Source: an uncultured Clostridia bacterium
Lineage (GTDB): Bacteria > Bacillota > Clostridia > Oscillospirales > Ruminococcaceae
DNA length: 64,000 nt
NCBI GenBank assembly: GCA_947510165.1
Contig: CANNSB010000006.1
Coordinates: forward strand, 24,499 to 88,498
Direction of reading: 5' to 3'
Shown here: positions 38,638-48,808 of the stretch, one piece after another
Position numbering within the stretch: the stretch's first letter is position 1
Layout of the letters: each line of letters begins with the position of its first letter
Program-made: the position numbers and the translations under genes
Notes under the pieces: generated by a model
Told to the model about the DNA's origin: nothing
The model's database searches: none
The model's input: the letters and a program-made list of their open reading frames with translations, nothing else

Positions 38638-39363
38638 ATGAACTCGGTGCAGATATCTAATGTTTCTATGCATTTTAATACAAATAGACAAAAAATAAAT
38701 AATTTAAAAGAATATTTTATAGGTTTAGTAAAAAGAGAGATTGATTACGATAAATTTATAGCGTTAAATGATATAAATTTTGATATTGAAAAAGGAAGTG
38801 TTGTGGGAATAGTTGGCTTAAATGGAAGTGGAAAAAGCACACTATTAAAGTTAATAGCAGGTGTTTTGAAGCCAACAAAAGGAAAAGTATTGGTTACAGG
38901 AGTTATAGCTCCTTTAATAGAGCTTGGTGCTGGATTTGACATGGATTTGACAGCTAGGGAGAATATATATTTAAATGGGGCTGTTTTAGGATTTAGTAAA
39001 AAGATGATCCAAAGTAAATTTGAAGATATTGTTGATTTTTCTGAAGTTCGAGAGTTTATTGATGTTCCCATGAAAAATTATTCTTCTGGAATGGTCGCAA
39101 GAATAGCGTTTGCAATAGCAACAATCGTTAATCCAGACATTTTAATAGTTGATGAAATTTTATCTGTAGGAGATTTCTTATTTCAAAAAAAATGTGAAGA
39201 TAGAATTTCAGAGATGATGCAGAATAATACAACTGTTATAATTGTTTCTCATAGTATAGAACAGATAGAAAGACTTTGTAAAAAAGTTATTTGGATTGAA
39301 AAAGGAATAGTTAAAATGAATGATAGTGTTGATATTGTTTGTGAAGCTTATAAAAATAGTTAA
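38638..39363 (+). CDS. Polysaccharide ABC exporter, ATPase (Wzt/TagH-like)
   Basis: The 241-residue ATPase has Walker A GLNGSGKST near residues 60-68, the family-specific APLIELGAGFDMDLTARENI, a signature region MKNYSSGMVARIAFAIA and Walker B ILIVDEILSVGD. The N-terminal NLKEYFIGLVKRE insertion is usual in this group. It lacks the C-terminal carbohydrate-binding domain of O-antigen Wzt proteins, so it probably does not read the polymer's terminal cap. Confidence 0.92.
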   Translation: MNSVQISNVSMHFNTNRQKINNLKEYFIGLVKREIDYDKFIALNDINFDIEKGSVVGIVGLNGSGKSTLLKLIAGVLKPTKGKVLVTGVIAPLIELGAGFDMDLTARENIYLNGAVLGFSKKMIQSKFEDIVDFSEVREFIDVPMKNYSSGMVARIAFAIATIVNPDILIVDEILSVGDFLFQKKCEDRISEMMQNNTTVIIVSHSIEQIERLCKKVIWIEKGIVKMNDSVDIVCEAYKNS

Positions 39364-39403
39364 ATAATGAGATATAGTTTTTAAGGCTATATCTCATTAT
39401 TTT
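39362..39403 (+). terminator. Terminator after the polysaccharide cluster
   Basis: Stem of about 16 bp (39362-39377 with 39387-39402) followed by a T run, beginning at the wzt-like stop codon. Confidence 0.8.
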
Positions 39404-39420
39404 TGATGAGAGGGTATATT

Positions 39421-39843
39421 ATGAAACAAGAAGTATTAGATATTATAAAATATTATATTGATAGTGTAGATTCATTCGATTATAATAATATTATAGTAGA
39501 AATGTTGAAAGAAATACAAAAGATAGATGGATATATAAATGATAAAGTTGTAGAATATATTTCAAAAAATATGAATTTAAAAATTAGCTTAATAGAAGGT
39601 ATTATAAAAAGAAACAAAAATTTAAAAGATAAATTATGCAAAACAATAATACTATGTACAGGAGCAAGATGTATGAAAAGGGGGTCATATGAAATGTTAA
39701 AACTTATAGAAAAAGATTATACTCATTTTAAAGTGGAAACAAAAAATTGTTTTAGAGATTGTGGAAAAGGACCAAATTTGTCTATAGATGAAAAAATATA
39801 CAACGGTATAAATTCGGATAATATCAAGAAAATATTAGAATAA
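39421..39843 (+). CDS. NuoE-like thioredoxin-fold [2Fe-2S] ferredoxin, stand-alone
   Basis: A 140-residue protein with the two parts of the 24-kDa NADH dehydrogenase subunit family. First is a helical N-terminal part (IVEMLKEIQKIDGYINDKVV), then a thioredoxin-like domain. The four cluster ligands are visible in CTGARC and CFRDC. I chose ATG 39421 after GAGAGGG. NuoF or hydrogenase partners are not next to it, which is unusual. It may serve an electron-bifurcating enzyme encoded elsewhere. Confidence 0.8.
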   Translation: MKQEVLDIIKYYIDSVDSFDYNNIIVEMLKEIQKIDGYINDKVVEYISKNMNLKISLIEGIIKRNKNLKDKLCKTIILCTGARCMKRGSYEMLKLIEKDYTHFKVETKNCFRDCGKGPNLSIDEKIYNGINSDNIKKILE

Positions 39844-39873
39844 TATATAAATTTTTATATTTATATATTATTC
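39838..39873 (+). terminator. AT-only hairpin after the NuoE-like gene
   Basis: A perfect 15-bp inverted repeat (39838-39852 with 39859-39873) spanning the stop codon. It is almost entirely A and T, so it would be a weak terminator. Confidence 0.35.
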
Positions 39874-39909
39874 TATGAAATATAATCGATATGTATAATA
39901 TAAAAGGAT

Positions 39910-40554
39910 GTGTTTTTTATAAATACTAAATATAAATTATATATTTTATTATCTATATCTTTAATTGCTATTATTTTTTGTATAATTATACTAGGTATAA
40001 TTAATATTTTTCAACCAATATATGTGGGAAGCCAAAAATTCAGAAAATTTTTTGATAATGAATATGCATATGGAATCTTAATAAATAGAGATATATTAAA
40101 TAAAAACCATAGGCTTAGGACAAATACAGAGAGGGAGATTAAATATATTGTTATACATGAAACGGCAAATACAAAAATAGGAGCAGATGCAAAAGCTCAT
40201 AATGAATACATAAAAAATATAGATGATGGTCGTATGGTTTCATGGCATTATACGGTTGATGATAAAGAAATATATAATCATATACCAGATATAGAAGTTG
40301 CATGGCATGCTGGAACTGATTATGGAAATAATCATGGAATAGCTGTAGAGATAGCTGTAAATGGTGATGGGGATTATGAAAAATCTTTAGTTAATGCATC
40401 AAAGTTGACAGCATTTCTTTTAAAAAGAAATAATTTAGATATAGACAGCATTAAACAACATGCAGATTTTTCAGGTAAAAATTGCCCTACTATACTTAGG
40501 GAAACAGGTAGATGGGATGATTTTTTAAAAATGATTGAAGATAATATAAAATAA
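39910..40554 (+). CDS. Membrane-anchored N-acetylmuramoyl-L-alanine amidase (Amidase_2)
   Basis: One N-terminal membrane span (YILLSISLIAIIFCIIILGI) is followed by an amidase_2 domain. Zinc ligands are predicted in VIHET, KQHADFS and the CP of KNCPTI; AWHAGTDYGNN is also typical. The active site would face outside, cutting the peptide stem from peptidoglycan. The start is unclear. GTG 39910 is only a few bases from AAAGG, while an ATA at 39919 has the ideal 8-bp distance from AGGATG. No ATG or TTG fits before the membrane span. Confidence 0.88.
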   Translation: MFFINTKYKLYILLSISLIAIIFCIIILGIINIFQPIYVGSQKFRKFFDNEYAYGILINRDILNKNHRLRTNTEREIKYIVIHETANTKIGADAKAHNEYIKNIDDGRMVSWHYTVDDKEIYNHIPDIEVAWHAGTDYGNNHGIAVEIAVNGDGDYEKSLVNASKLTAFLLKRNNLDIDSIKQHADFSGKNCPTILRETGRWDDFLKMIEDNIK

Positions 40555-40587
40555 AGTAGCAGAATTATAATTCTGCTACTTTATTTT
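40548..40587. terminator. Bidirectional terminator between the amidase gene and thrS
   Basis: A perfect 40-bp palindrome (20-bp arms) centred at 40567/40568. It overlaps the ends of both converging genes. Confidence 0.88.
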
Positions 40588-42526
40588 ATATTATCTTATT
40601 TTTAATTTCGTTAGTTATATTTTGTATAAATGTGTCAATAGGTATATCAAAACTTTCACCATATTTTCTAGATCGTATTGAAATAGTATTAGAGGAAACT
40701 TCTTTATCACCAAGTATCAACATATAAGGAACTTTATCTAGCTGTCCTTTTCTGATTTTATATCCAATTTTTTCTGAAGTAGAATCTATCTCAACTAGTA
40801 TATTATGTTTTTGTAAAATAGTTTTAATATTTTCAGAATATTCTTGGTGTATTTCAGAAATAGGAAGGATTCTACAATGAAGAGGAGAAATCCAAAGAGG
40901 GAGATCTCCAGAATATTTTTCTATAAGAAGTGCAAGAGTCCTTTCATAGCAACCTATAAGAGAATGATGTATAATATATGGGTGTTTTTTTATTCCGTTA
41001 GAGTCTATATATGTCATATTAAATCTTTCTGCAAGAGAAAAATCTATTTGTATAGTTATAATGGTGTCTTCTTTTCCATGAACATTTTTCATCTGTATAT
41101 CTAGTTTTGGTCCATAAAAAGCTGCTTCTCCAATAGCTGAAATATATTTAATATCTAAATTATCTAAAATATCTTTCATTTTATCTTCTGTATTTTTCCA
41201 AGCTATAGGATCATCTATATACTTATCTTTTTTTTCTGGATCCCATTTGCTAAATCTATAAAATATATCATTTTCTATACCAATAGATTTCATAATTGTT
41301 TGGATAAGGTTTAGGATATTTTTAAATTCGCCATCAAGCATATCCTCTGTTGTTATAGCATGACCGTCAGAAAGGGTAAACTGTCTTAGACGGATAAGAC
41401 CGTGCATCTCTCCAGAGGATTCATTTCTACATAGTGTAGAGTTTTCAAAATATTTTATAGGAAGATTTTTATATGAGTGTATATCAGAGTTATATATCAT
41501 AAATTGAAAAGGGCAAGTCATAGGACGAAGGGCTAAAATATCATCGTTGGTTTGCTCATCTCCAATTACAAACATTCCATCTTTGTAATGCTGCCAATGT
41601 CCAGAAATTTTATATAAATCATTTTTTGCCATAAACGGAGTTTTAGTTAAAAGATATCCATTTTTTTCACATAAATCTTCTACATATCTTTGTAAAATTT
41701 GCAAAACTTTTGCACCTTTGTGCATGATTAATGGCAATCCCTGACCTACATTTTCATTTGTTGTAAAATATTTTAATTGGCGCCCAATTATATTGTGATC
41801 TCTTTTTTTTGCTTGTTCAATAGATGTGATATATTCATCTATCTGTTTAGTTGTTGGAAATGAAATTCCATATATTCTAGAGAGTTGTTTATTTTTAGAG
41901 TCTCCTTTAAAATAAGCCCCTGTAGTTTGTAAAATTTTAAATCCTTTTATAGATGATATATTTAAAATGTGTGGCCCAGCACATAAATCTATAAAATCAT
42001 CTTGAGAATATATAGAGATATCGTTATCTTTAGAAGAAATTTCTTCAATCAACTTAATTTTATATGGTTGATTTTTTTCTTTCATAATTTCTATAGCTTG
42101 TTGTTTAGATATTATTTTTTTATCTATTTTAGGATTTTGTTTTATTATTTTCTTCGCTTCTTTTTCTATTTTAGAAAGATCATCAGTTGAAAAAGGGGTA
42201 TCAACTTCAAAATCATAAAAAAATCCATTCTCTATAGCAGGACCAATGGATAATTTTGCAGATGGATATAATCTAACAACAGCGTGAGCAAGAATATGGG
42301 CAGATGTATGCCAAAACGCTTCTTTTCCTTTTAGATCATCAAAGGTTAAAATTTCTAAAGTTTCATCTTGATAAACAGCATCTCTTAAATCTACAATTTT
42401 ATTGCTTAGTAGACAACAGCATGCAGTTTTTATTAATTTTTGATTTATAGATTTAACTATATCAACAATTAAAACTCCTTCTTCAAATTGTCTTATATCT
42501 CCATTTTTTAATGTTATATTAATCAA
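40586..42526 (-). CDS. thrS: Threonine-tRNA ligase
   Basis: The 646-residue synthetase has a TGS domain (residues 1-60), an editing domain beginning HTSAHILAHAVVRLYP, a class II core with RPMTCPFQFMIY and RLRQFTLSDGHA, motif 3 LIGCYERTLALLIE, and a C-terminal anticodon domain. The start is TTG 42526, 8 bp after AAGGAGG. It is the last gene of gltX-glyS-thrS. No T-box leader is present in the 18-bp gap before it. Confidence 0.97.
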   Translation of the reverse strand: MINITLKNGDIRQFEEGVLIVDIVKSINQKLIKTACCCLLSNKIVDLRDAVYQDETLEILTFDDLKGKEAFWHTSAHILAHAVVRLYPSAKLSIGPAIENGFFYDFEVDTPFSTDDLSKIEKEAKKIIKQNPKIDKKIISKQQAIEIMKEKNQPYKIKLIEEISSKDNDISIYSQDDFIDLCAGPHILNISSIKGFKILQTTGAYFKGDSKNKQLSRIYGISFPTTKQIDEYITSIEQAKKRDHNIIGRQLKYFTTNENVGQGLPLIMHKGAKVLQILQRYVEDLCEKNGYLLTKTPFMAKNDLYKISGHWQHYKDGMFVIGDEQTNDDILALRPMTCPFQFMIYNSDIHSYKNLPIKYFENSTLCRNESSGEMHGLIRLRQFTLSDGHAITTEDMLDGEFKNILNLIQTIMKSIGIENDIFYRFSKWDPEKKDKYIDDPIAWKNTEDKMKDILDNLDIKYISAIGEAAFYGPKLDIQMKNVHGKEDTIITIQIDFSLAERFNMTYIDSNGIKKHPYIIHHSLIGCYERTLALLIEKYSGDLPLWISPLHCRILPISEIHQEYSENIKTILQKHNILVEIDSTSEKIGYKIRKGQLDKVPYMLILGDKEVSSNTISIRSRKYGESFDIPIDTFIQNITNEIKNKII

Positions 42527-42544
42527 AAAACAACCTCCTTTAAT

Positions 42545-43921
42545 TTAAAATATTAGATGATTTTCTATAAATGTTTTAAGTTGATCAAATTTTATTCTAT
42601 CCTGTTTCATAGAGTCTCTATGTCGTATGGTGACACATCCATCTTCTAAAGATTCAAAATCAAATGTTATACAAAATGGTGTTCCTATTTCATCTTGACG
42701 TCTATATCTTTTTCCAATTGATCCAGATTCATCAAATTCTATAAAAAAATGTTGTGAAAGTTGATTATATATTTTTTCTGCATCTTTAGATAGCTTTTTA
42801 GACAAAGGAAGTATTGCAGCTTTTATTGGAGCAATTGCAGGGTGGAGTTTAAGAACTTTTCGTATATCACCTTCGGAAACTTCTTCTTGGTGATAGGCAT
42901 TGCATAAGAAAGCTAAAGTCATCCTTTCTACCCCAAGGGAAGGTTCGATTACATAAGGAATATACTTTTCGTTTGTTTCATGATCAAAATATTCTAGAGA
43001 CTTTATGCTATTTTTCATATGCGTAGAAAGATCAAAATCTGTACGAGAAGCAATTCCCCAAAGTTCTCCCCATCCAAAAGGGAATAAAAATTCTATATCA
43101 GTTGTAGCGTTGGAATAATGTGAAAGTTCTTCTTTTTCGTGTTTTCTTAATTTAATCGAATCTTTTTTTATTCCAAGTGATAAAAGCCAATTCTCACAAT
43201 ATGTTTGCCAATGTTCAAACCATTCTAGTTCTGTATCTGGTTTACAAAAAAACTCCATCTCCATCTGCTCAAACTCTCTAGTTCTAAATATATAATTTCC
43301 AGGAGTTATTTCATTTCTAAAAGATTTTCCTATTTGTCCAACTCCAAAAGGAATTTTTTTTCTTGTGGTTCTTTGTATATTAGAAAAATTTATAAATATT
43401 CCTTGTGCTGTTTCTGGTCTAAGATAGATATCATTTTTATTATCTTCTGTAACTCCTTGAGAAGTTTTAAACATTAAATTAAATTTTCGTATATCAGTAA
43501 AATTTGATTTTCCACAATTAGGGCAGTTTATGTTTTTTTCTTTGATAATCTCCATAAGTTGATCATCAGAAAGACCAATTATGGATATACCTTGATCTTC
43601 GATAAGAGTGTCAGCACGGTGTCGTGTTTTACAATCTTTACAGTCCATTAAAGGGTCAGAAAATCCACCAATATGTCCAGAAGATTCCCAAACTTTAGAG
43701 TTCATTAAAATTCCAGAGTCTATACCTATATTTTCTTTTGGCATTGTTACAAATTTTTTCCACCATGCCTTTTTGATATTATTTTTCAGTTCAACACCAA
43801 GAGGTCCATAGTCCCAAGTATTTGCAAGACCTCCATATATCTCGCTTCCAGCATATATAAAACCTCTATTTTTACATAAAGATAAAATATCTTCTATAGT
43901 TACTTTATATTTTATATCCAA
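42545..43921 (-). CDS. glyS: Glycine-tRNA ligase, homodimeric type
   Basis: This alpha2 class II synthetase has the opening [17 protein letters not shown], motif 2 [19 protein letters not shown], and a C-terminal anticodon domain. Two CxxC zinc pairs are visible: CKDC and CPNC. I chose TTG 43921, 6 bp after GAGGTG; a GTG upstream lies inside that signal. The length is 458 residues. It lies between gltX and thrS, 18 bp from each. Confidence 0.95.
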   Translation of the reverse strand: MDIKYKVTIEDILSLCKNRGFIYAGSEIYGGLANTWDYGPLGVELKNNIKKAWWKKFVTMPKENIGIDSGILMNSKVWESSGHIGGFSDPLMDCKDCKTRHRADTLIEDQGISIIGLSDDQLMEIIKEKNINCPNCGKSNFTDIRKFNLMFKTSQGVTEDNKNDIYLRPETAQGIFINFSNIQRTTRKKIPFGVGQIGKSFRNEITPGNYIFRTREFEQMEMEFFCKPDTELEWFEHWQTYCENWLLSLGIKKDSIKLRKHEKEELSHYSNATTDIEFLFPFGWGELWGIASRTDFDLSTHMKNSIKSLEYFDHETNEKYIPYVIEPSLGVERMTLAFLCNAYHQEEVSEGDIRKVLKLHPAIAPIKAAILPLSKKLSKDAEKIYNQLSQHFFIEFDESGSIGKRYRRQDEIGTPFCITFDFESLEDGCVTIRHRDSMKQDRIKFDQLKTFIENHLIF

Positions 43922-43939
43922 ACAAATCACCTCATAAAA

Positions 43940-45400
43940 TTAAATATTTGAAAGTTTTTGTATACCAATTTTTATTCTATTAATTGTTTCTTCTTTTCCT
44001 AAAATTTCTGCTATTTCTATTCCGCCACCAGGTGTAAATTGTTTTCCAGATGTTGAAACACGGATAGGCCAGAGGACAATACCATTTTTAACTTCCATTT
44101 CTTTTATTAAATTAAAAGAAACATCATGTATATTTTCAATTGTCCAGTTAGATATATTTTCAAAAATAGGAATAATTTTATTTAATGTATCTAATGATGA
44201 TTGATAGGTGGTTTTCATTTTTTTATTGATATATAAAGATATATCATATTCTGGAAGTTTATCAAAAAAATCTACTTGATCGGGAATATCAGAAAAAAGT
44301 TCTGTACGTTTTTGTAAAACTTGTGATATAAGAGGAATAGATAAATTTTCATTTTTACAGGTTTGTCTTATATAAGGGGTAGCTAATTTGCTAAATTCTT
44401 CTAAAGAAAGTTTTCGAATATATTCCCCGTTAATAGATTTTAATTTCTTATCGTCGAAAATAGCGGGAGATTTTGAAATTCCTTCAATATTGAATTCTGA
44501 TATGAGTTGTGATAATGTAAAAATTTCTTCTTCGCCTTTTGGGGACCATCCAAGCAGAACAATATAGTTTACAATTGCTTCAGGTAAAAAACCTTTTTCT
44601 ATAAAATCTTCAAAAGAAGCATCTCCATTTCTTTTAGAAAGTTTTTCTGTATGTGTTTTCATAACAGGGGAACAATGTATATATACTGGCTTGTCCCATC
44701 CAAACGCCTCATAAAGAAGATTATATTTAGGTGTTGAAGAAAGATACTCGTTTCCTCTAACAATATGAGTTATACCCATAGTGTGATCATCAACAACATT
44801 GGCAAAATTGTATGTAGGCATTCCATCTGTTTTTATCAAAATTTGATCATCTAGTATAGAATTTTCTACTGTTATAGTTCCAAATACGGCATCATCAAAA
44901 GATGTTTCACCCTGTTGGGGCATTTTTTGTCGAATAACAAAAGGTGTATTTTTAGCTAATTTTTCGTTTATAGAATTTTCAGATAAGTGTTTACAATGAC
45001 CGTCATATTTTGGATTTATTCCAGATGCTTGTTGAATCTTACGAACTTCTTCTAAATGGTCTTTATCACAAAAGCAGAAATAAGCATTATTATTTTCTAT
45101 TAATTCCATTGCATATTTTTTAAACATATGTAATCTTTCACTTTGTATATAAGGAGCAAAAGGGCCACCAATATCAGGACCTTCATCCCATTGAAGGTTT
45201 GCTTTTTTAAGAGTTTTATATATAATATCTGTAGCGCCATCAACTAATCTCTCTTGATCAGTATCTTCTATTCTAAGAATAAAATCGCCATTATTTTTTT
45301 TAGATATAAGATATGCATATAGTGCAGTACGTAAATTTCCTATATGCATATATCCTGTGGGACTAGGAGCAAACCGTGTACGAATTTTATTTGATATCAT
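43940..45400 (-). CDS. gltX: Glutamate-tRNA ligase
   Basis: A class I synthetase of 486 residues. The HIGH-type motif is HIGN at 19-22 in [13 protein letters not shown], and the KMSKS-type motif is KLSKRNGD near 250. The RFAPSPTG and IEDTDQ segments are characteristic. It starts at ATG after GGTGG and opens the synthetase operon, with a good promoter upstream. Whether it also charges tRNA-Gln cannot be told from the sequence by eye. Confidence 0.96.
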   Translation of the reverse strand: MISNKIRTRFAPSPTGYMHIGNLRTALYAYLISKKNNGDFILRIEDTDQERLVDGATDIIYKTLKKANLQWDEGPDIGGPFAPYIQSERLHMFKKYAMELIENNNAYFCFCDKDHLEEVRKIQQASGINPKYDGHCKHLSENSINEKLAKNTPFVIRQKMPQQGETSFDDAVFGTITVENSILDDQILIKTDGMPTYNFANVVDDHTMGITHIVRGNEYLSSTPKYNLLYEAFGWDKPVYIHCSPVMKTHTEKLSKRNGDASFEDFIEKGFLPEAIVNYIVLLGWSPKGEEEIFTLSQLISEFNIEGISKSPAIFDDKKLKSINGEYIRKLSLEEFSKLATPYIRQTCKNENLSIPLISQVLQKRTELFSDIPDQVDFFDKLPEYDISLYINKKMKTTYQSSLDTLNKIIPIFENISNWTIENIHDVSFNLIKEMEVKNGIVLWPIRVSTSGKQFTPGGGIEIAEILGKEETINRIKIGIQKLSNI

Positions 45401-45440
45401 AAATTTTCCACCTTTAACAAAAATTGATATATTTAATATA

Positions 45441-45469
45441 ATATTAACCCCTATAAATTACTTTGTCAA
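45441..45469 (-). promoter_or_regulatory. SigA-type promoter of gltX-glyS-thrS
   Basis: On the minus strand TTGACA (45464-45469), 17 bp, TAATAT (45441-45446). It is 41 bp before the gltX start, leaving no room for a T-box leader. Confidence 0.65.
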
Positions 45470-45510
45470 ATATTAGAATAAATTCAGACGAATAGGAGAG
45501 TAAACTTATT

Positions 45511-46092
45511 ATGAGTAGCAATTTTTTTTCAATGTTATTTCGTATGAAGTATATAAATAGATGGAGTCTTATGAGGAATATAAGGCATGAAAATTTGACC
45601 GAGCACAGTCTAGAAGTTGCATTTATAGCACATGGACTAGCTTTAATTGGAAAGCATAAATTAAAAAAAGATATAGATGAAAATAAAATAGCCGTAATTG
45701 CGATGTTTCATGATATTGGTGAAATAATTACGGGAGATCTACCAACTCCTATAAAATATTATGATGATAATATAAGAAAAGTTTATAAAGAAATAGAGGA
45801 AAAAGCAGAAGATAGATTATTAAATTTTTTGCCAAATTATCTTAAAGATAATTACAGAGATATTTTTGACCAAAAAAATTCTAAAATTATAATGAAGTAT
45901 ATTAAAGCAGCGGACAAAATCTCTGCTCTTATAAAGTGTATAGATGAAGAGCAGCAAGGAAATAAAGATTTTATAAAAGCTAAAATAAGCATAGAGGATA
46001 GTATAGAATCTATTGGATTACCTGAAGCTAAAATTTTTTTAGATGAATTTTTAGAAGGCTTTTATACAACTTTAGATGAGCAAAAAAAATAG
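45511..46092 (+). CDS. HD-domain 5'-deoxynucleotidase (YfbR-like)
   Basis: A 193-residue HD phosphohydrolase. The family start RWSLMRNIRHENLTEHSLEVA, the metal site MFHDIGE and TGDLPTPIKYY match E. coli YfbR, which dephosphorylates deoxynucleoside 5'-monophosphates. It is divergent from gltX and ends in a terminator shared with ktrB. The substrate range is inferred from the family only. Confidence 0.88.
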   Translation: MSSNFFSMLFRMKYINRWSLMRNIRHENLTEHSLEVAFIAHGLALIGKHKLKKDIDENKIAVIAMFHDIGEIITGDLPTPIKYYDDNIRKVYKEIEEKAEDRLLNFLPNYLKDNYRDIFDQKNSKIIMKYIKAADKISALIKCIDEEQQGNKDFIKAKISIEDSIESIGLPEAKIFLDEFLEGFYTTLDEQKK

Positions 46093-46122
46093 AGGAAGGA
46101 TTTAAATCCTCCTCTATTTTTT
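46088..46122. terminator. Bidirectional terminator between the HD gene and ktrB
   Basis: Inverted repeat of about 16 bp with a single bulged base (46088-46103 with 46104-46119), flanked by A and T runs. Confidence 0.8.
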
Positions 46123-47494
46123 AACCAACCATTATTTTTCCTTCTGGAACAATTTTGTGCTTGTTTCTTTTTGAGGATTTTATAGTTAAAGAAAGGGCGA
46201 GAGATATTGGACCAACTCGTCCAAGGAACATAGTAAATATTAATATTAATTTTGAAGCAACATTTGACATAGCTGTTACTCCGGTTGATAGTCCTACAGT
46301 GGCAAAAGCTGATATTGCTTCAAAAAGCGCATCAATTCCAGATAGATGATTTGCAAAATTATTTGTAAAAAATATTATAATAGTTGATATAATTACGGCA
46401 ATAAATGCTATAGAAAAAACAGATATAGATTTATAAACAGTGGCTTGTGAAACTTTTTTAGACATGATAAGGGTGTCCTGTCTTCCTTTTATAACTGATA
46501 TGACCGTCATTGCTATAACTGTTATTGTTGTTATTTTTATTCCTCCACCAGTTGATCCAGGGGCAGCTCCTATGAACATAAGGAACATAGAAAAAACTTT
46601 AGAAAATTCTGTTAAACTAGAGATATCGAATGTATTAAAGCCAGCTGTTCTAGTTGATATAGAATAGAATAAAGAATTATTAAATTTTTCTATAAGAGAC
46701 ATGTTTCCGATAGTGTTCTTATTATTAAATTCTAATAATAAGAATATAATAGAACCTACAATGATGAAGGCTAAAGACATAATTAGAACAATCTTTGTAT
46801 GCAACATAAGTTTTTTAGTTTTTTTATAATTATAAATATCATACCAAACTATAAAACCAAGACCTCCACTTATTATAAGTCCCATAATTGTATATAAAAC
46901 AATAGGTTGATCATAAAAAATTGTTAGGCTAGAATTTTCGGGAATAAATCCAAATAAATCGAATCCTGCATTACAATATGCGGAAATAGATGTAAAAATT
47001 GCCATAAAAAAACCTGAAGATCCGAATTTTGGAACGAAGATAAAAGATAAAATAATAGCACCTATTATTTCAAATATTATACTTATAGTGATTATCATTT
47101 TAATTAAATCAGAAGCATTAAAACCATCATCCGCAGAGACGGATTCATTAACCAGTTGCATATTTTTAAGACCTAGTTTTCGACCAATAGCAACACTAAA
47201 AAAAGTTGTAAATGTAACAAGTCCAAGACCACCAATTTGTATTAAAGATAAAATTATAACTTGTCCAAATATGCTCCAATGAGTGAATGTGTCATATATA
47301 GAAAGACCGGTTACACAGGTGGCAGAAGTTGCTGTAAAAAGTGATGTTATAAAAGGGGTGGTCTGTAGAGATTTTGAAGAGATAGGAAGCATTAATAAAA
47401 TAGTTCCAATTATTATTGTACATGCAAACCCAAGGCAGATAACTCTGGCTGGTGTATTTAGTATAGAAATTTTTCTGTTTAATTTTATTTTCAA
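46121..47494 (-). CDS. ktrB: Potassium transporter KtrB/TrkH family
   Basis: The membrane subunit of a Ktr-type potassium channel/transporter. Four pore loops are expected; the first is visible as TATSATCVTGLS and later ones as SAYCNAGFDLFG, SISTRTAGFNT and SAFATVGLSTGV. A glycine in each forms the filter. I chose TTG 47494, 7 bp after GAGGAG; an ATG further upstream contains that signal. This gives 457 residues. No ktrA regulator gene lies beside it. Confidence 0.93.
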   Translation of the reverse strand: MKIKLNRKISILNTPARVICLGFACTIIIGTILLMLPISSKSLQTTPFITSLFTATSATCVTGLSIYDTFTHWSIFGQVIILSLIQIGGLGLVTFTTFFSVAIGRKLGLKNMQLVNESVSADDGFNASDLIKMIITISIIFEIIGAIILSFIFVPKFGSSGFFMAIFTSISAYCNAGFDLFGFIPENSSLTIFYDQPIVLYTIMGLIISGGLGFIVWYDIYNYKKTKKLMLHTKIVLIMSLAFIIVGSIIFLLLEFNNKNTIGNMSLIEKFNNSLFYSISTRTAGFNTFDISSLTEFSKVFSMFLMFIGAAPGSTGGGIKITTITVIAMTVISVIKGRQDTLIMSKKVSQATVYKSISVFSIAFIAVIISTIIIFFTNNFANHLSGIDALFEAISAFATVGLSTGVTAMSNVASKLILIFTMFLGRVGPISLALSLTIKSSKRNKHKIVPEGKIMVG

Positions 47495-47696
47495 ATCTGA
47501 ACTCCTCATATTGTGAATTAATTGGGTAATTATATCAAACTATATTATATTTTTCAATTGTTTATAGCTAGGATCGACTTTAATAACAAAAAATTAACAA
47601 AATTTATTATTTATAGTAATTTATATTTGTTATTATGATAACATATTAAAGGATTTATAAATATTTTTAATTATCTTTTAAAAAACAGGAGCTAAT

Positions 47697-48803
47697 ATGA
47701 TAAAAAAACCTAATTTATTTTTCTATACACAAGATAAATTTGAAGAGAACAATTTAGATACGGATAAATCCGTATCATTTATATACGGGTATGGTTTTGT
47801 AAATGATATAGATAATTACAATGGAAAAAAAACATTAAAAAATATATTTACAGTTTTTGGTTTTGGTTTATTATTTATGATATTATTAATGAAAGTATCC
47901 GATCAAATAGCTTCGTATTTAATGAGAATTTTAAACATAGATTTAATAATATTAAAAAATTTTGATTATTCAAAAGATTTTAAATATATATTTTTAGAAA
48001 TATATAAAATAATTAGATATATTGTATACATGGTTCCTCCAATATTTATAATATATTATTTGTTTAATATATTAGGTATATCTGTTTCACAAAAGAATAA
48101 TACTCCACAAATTTTAGATAAGCGATGGATATTTTTATCAATACCGATTGTTTTCATATCATCATTTGTTATAAGTTTTTGTATATCTGTATTTAATAAA
48201 ATAATGTTTTTAACAGGGGTATCTATAATAGAATATAGAGTTATTTCATGGGGAAGTTCTATAGAATTTTTTATTATTCTGCTGTTATCAGTTGTTATTA
48301 TACCTAGTATATTAGAAGAAATTTTATTTAGAGGTTTGATTTTACAATTTTTAAGGAGATTTGGAGATGGATTTGCACTAATTATATCATCTTTTTTATT
48401 TTCAATAATACATGGAAATATTAATCAAGCTATAAATTCATTTTTTATAGGTCTTATAATAGGATATTTTACTATAAAGTTTAAAACTATAAAAATTGGA
48501 ATTATAATGCATATGACTAATAATATTATATATATACTTATTATGTATTTAGATTATAATCTTGAAAATTTTTCATATATAAATTTTATGAGTATTTATG
48601 GAATTTTATCAATTGTTATTGGGATAATAAGTTTATTTTTATTAATAAAATTAAATAAAGATTTTTTCTCTGAAAAATCTCAAATTATAAAGAATGATAG
48701 CGTATTTTCTAAAATAAAAGTAGGGTTTACATCGATATCATTTATGCTATCTATAATTATATTTATATCTTTTATAGTTATTAAAGTATCTTATATAGGG
48801 TGA
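47697..48803 (+). CDS. CPBP-family intramembrane metalloprotease
   Basis: A 368-residue membrane protein with about eight spans. The Abi/CPBP motifs EEILFRGLI (motif 1, near residue 205) and FSIIHGNINQAINSFFIGL (motif 2) carry the catalytic Glu and His residues. The N terminus has a soluble piece of about 45 residues. These proteases process membrane proteins or mature peptides; its target is unknown. tadA follows with its start codon region overlapping the stop. Confidence 0.85.
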   Translation: MIKKPNLFFYTQDKFEENNLDTDKSVSFIYGYGFVNDIDNYNGKKTLKNIFTVFGFGLLFMILLMKVSDQIASYLMRILNIDLIILKNFDYSKDFKYIFLEIYKIIRYIVYMVPPIFIIYYLFNILGISVSQKNNTPQILDKRWIFLSIPIVFISSFVISFCISVFNKIMFLTGVSIIEYRVISWGSSIEFFIILLLSVVIIPSILEEILFRGLILQFLRRFGDGFALIISSFLFSIIHGNINQAINSFFIGLIIGYFTIKFKTIKIGIIMHMTNNIIYILIMYLDYNLENFSYINFMSIYGILSIVIGIISLFLLIKLNKDFFSEKSQIIKNDSVFSKIKVGFTSISFMLSIIIFISFIVIKVSYIG

Positions 48804-48808
48804 ATCTT

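Noticed and set aside
45401-45510. T-box leader before gltX-glyS-thrS
   Set aside because: The promoter lies about 40 bp before gltX and no specifier stem or T-box sequence can be seen; the gaps before glyS and thrS are only 18 bp.
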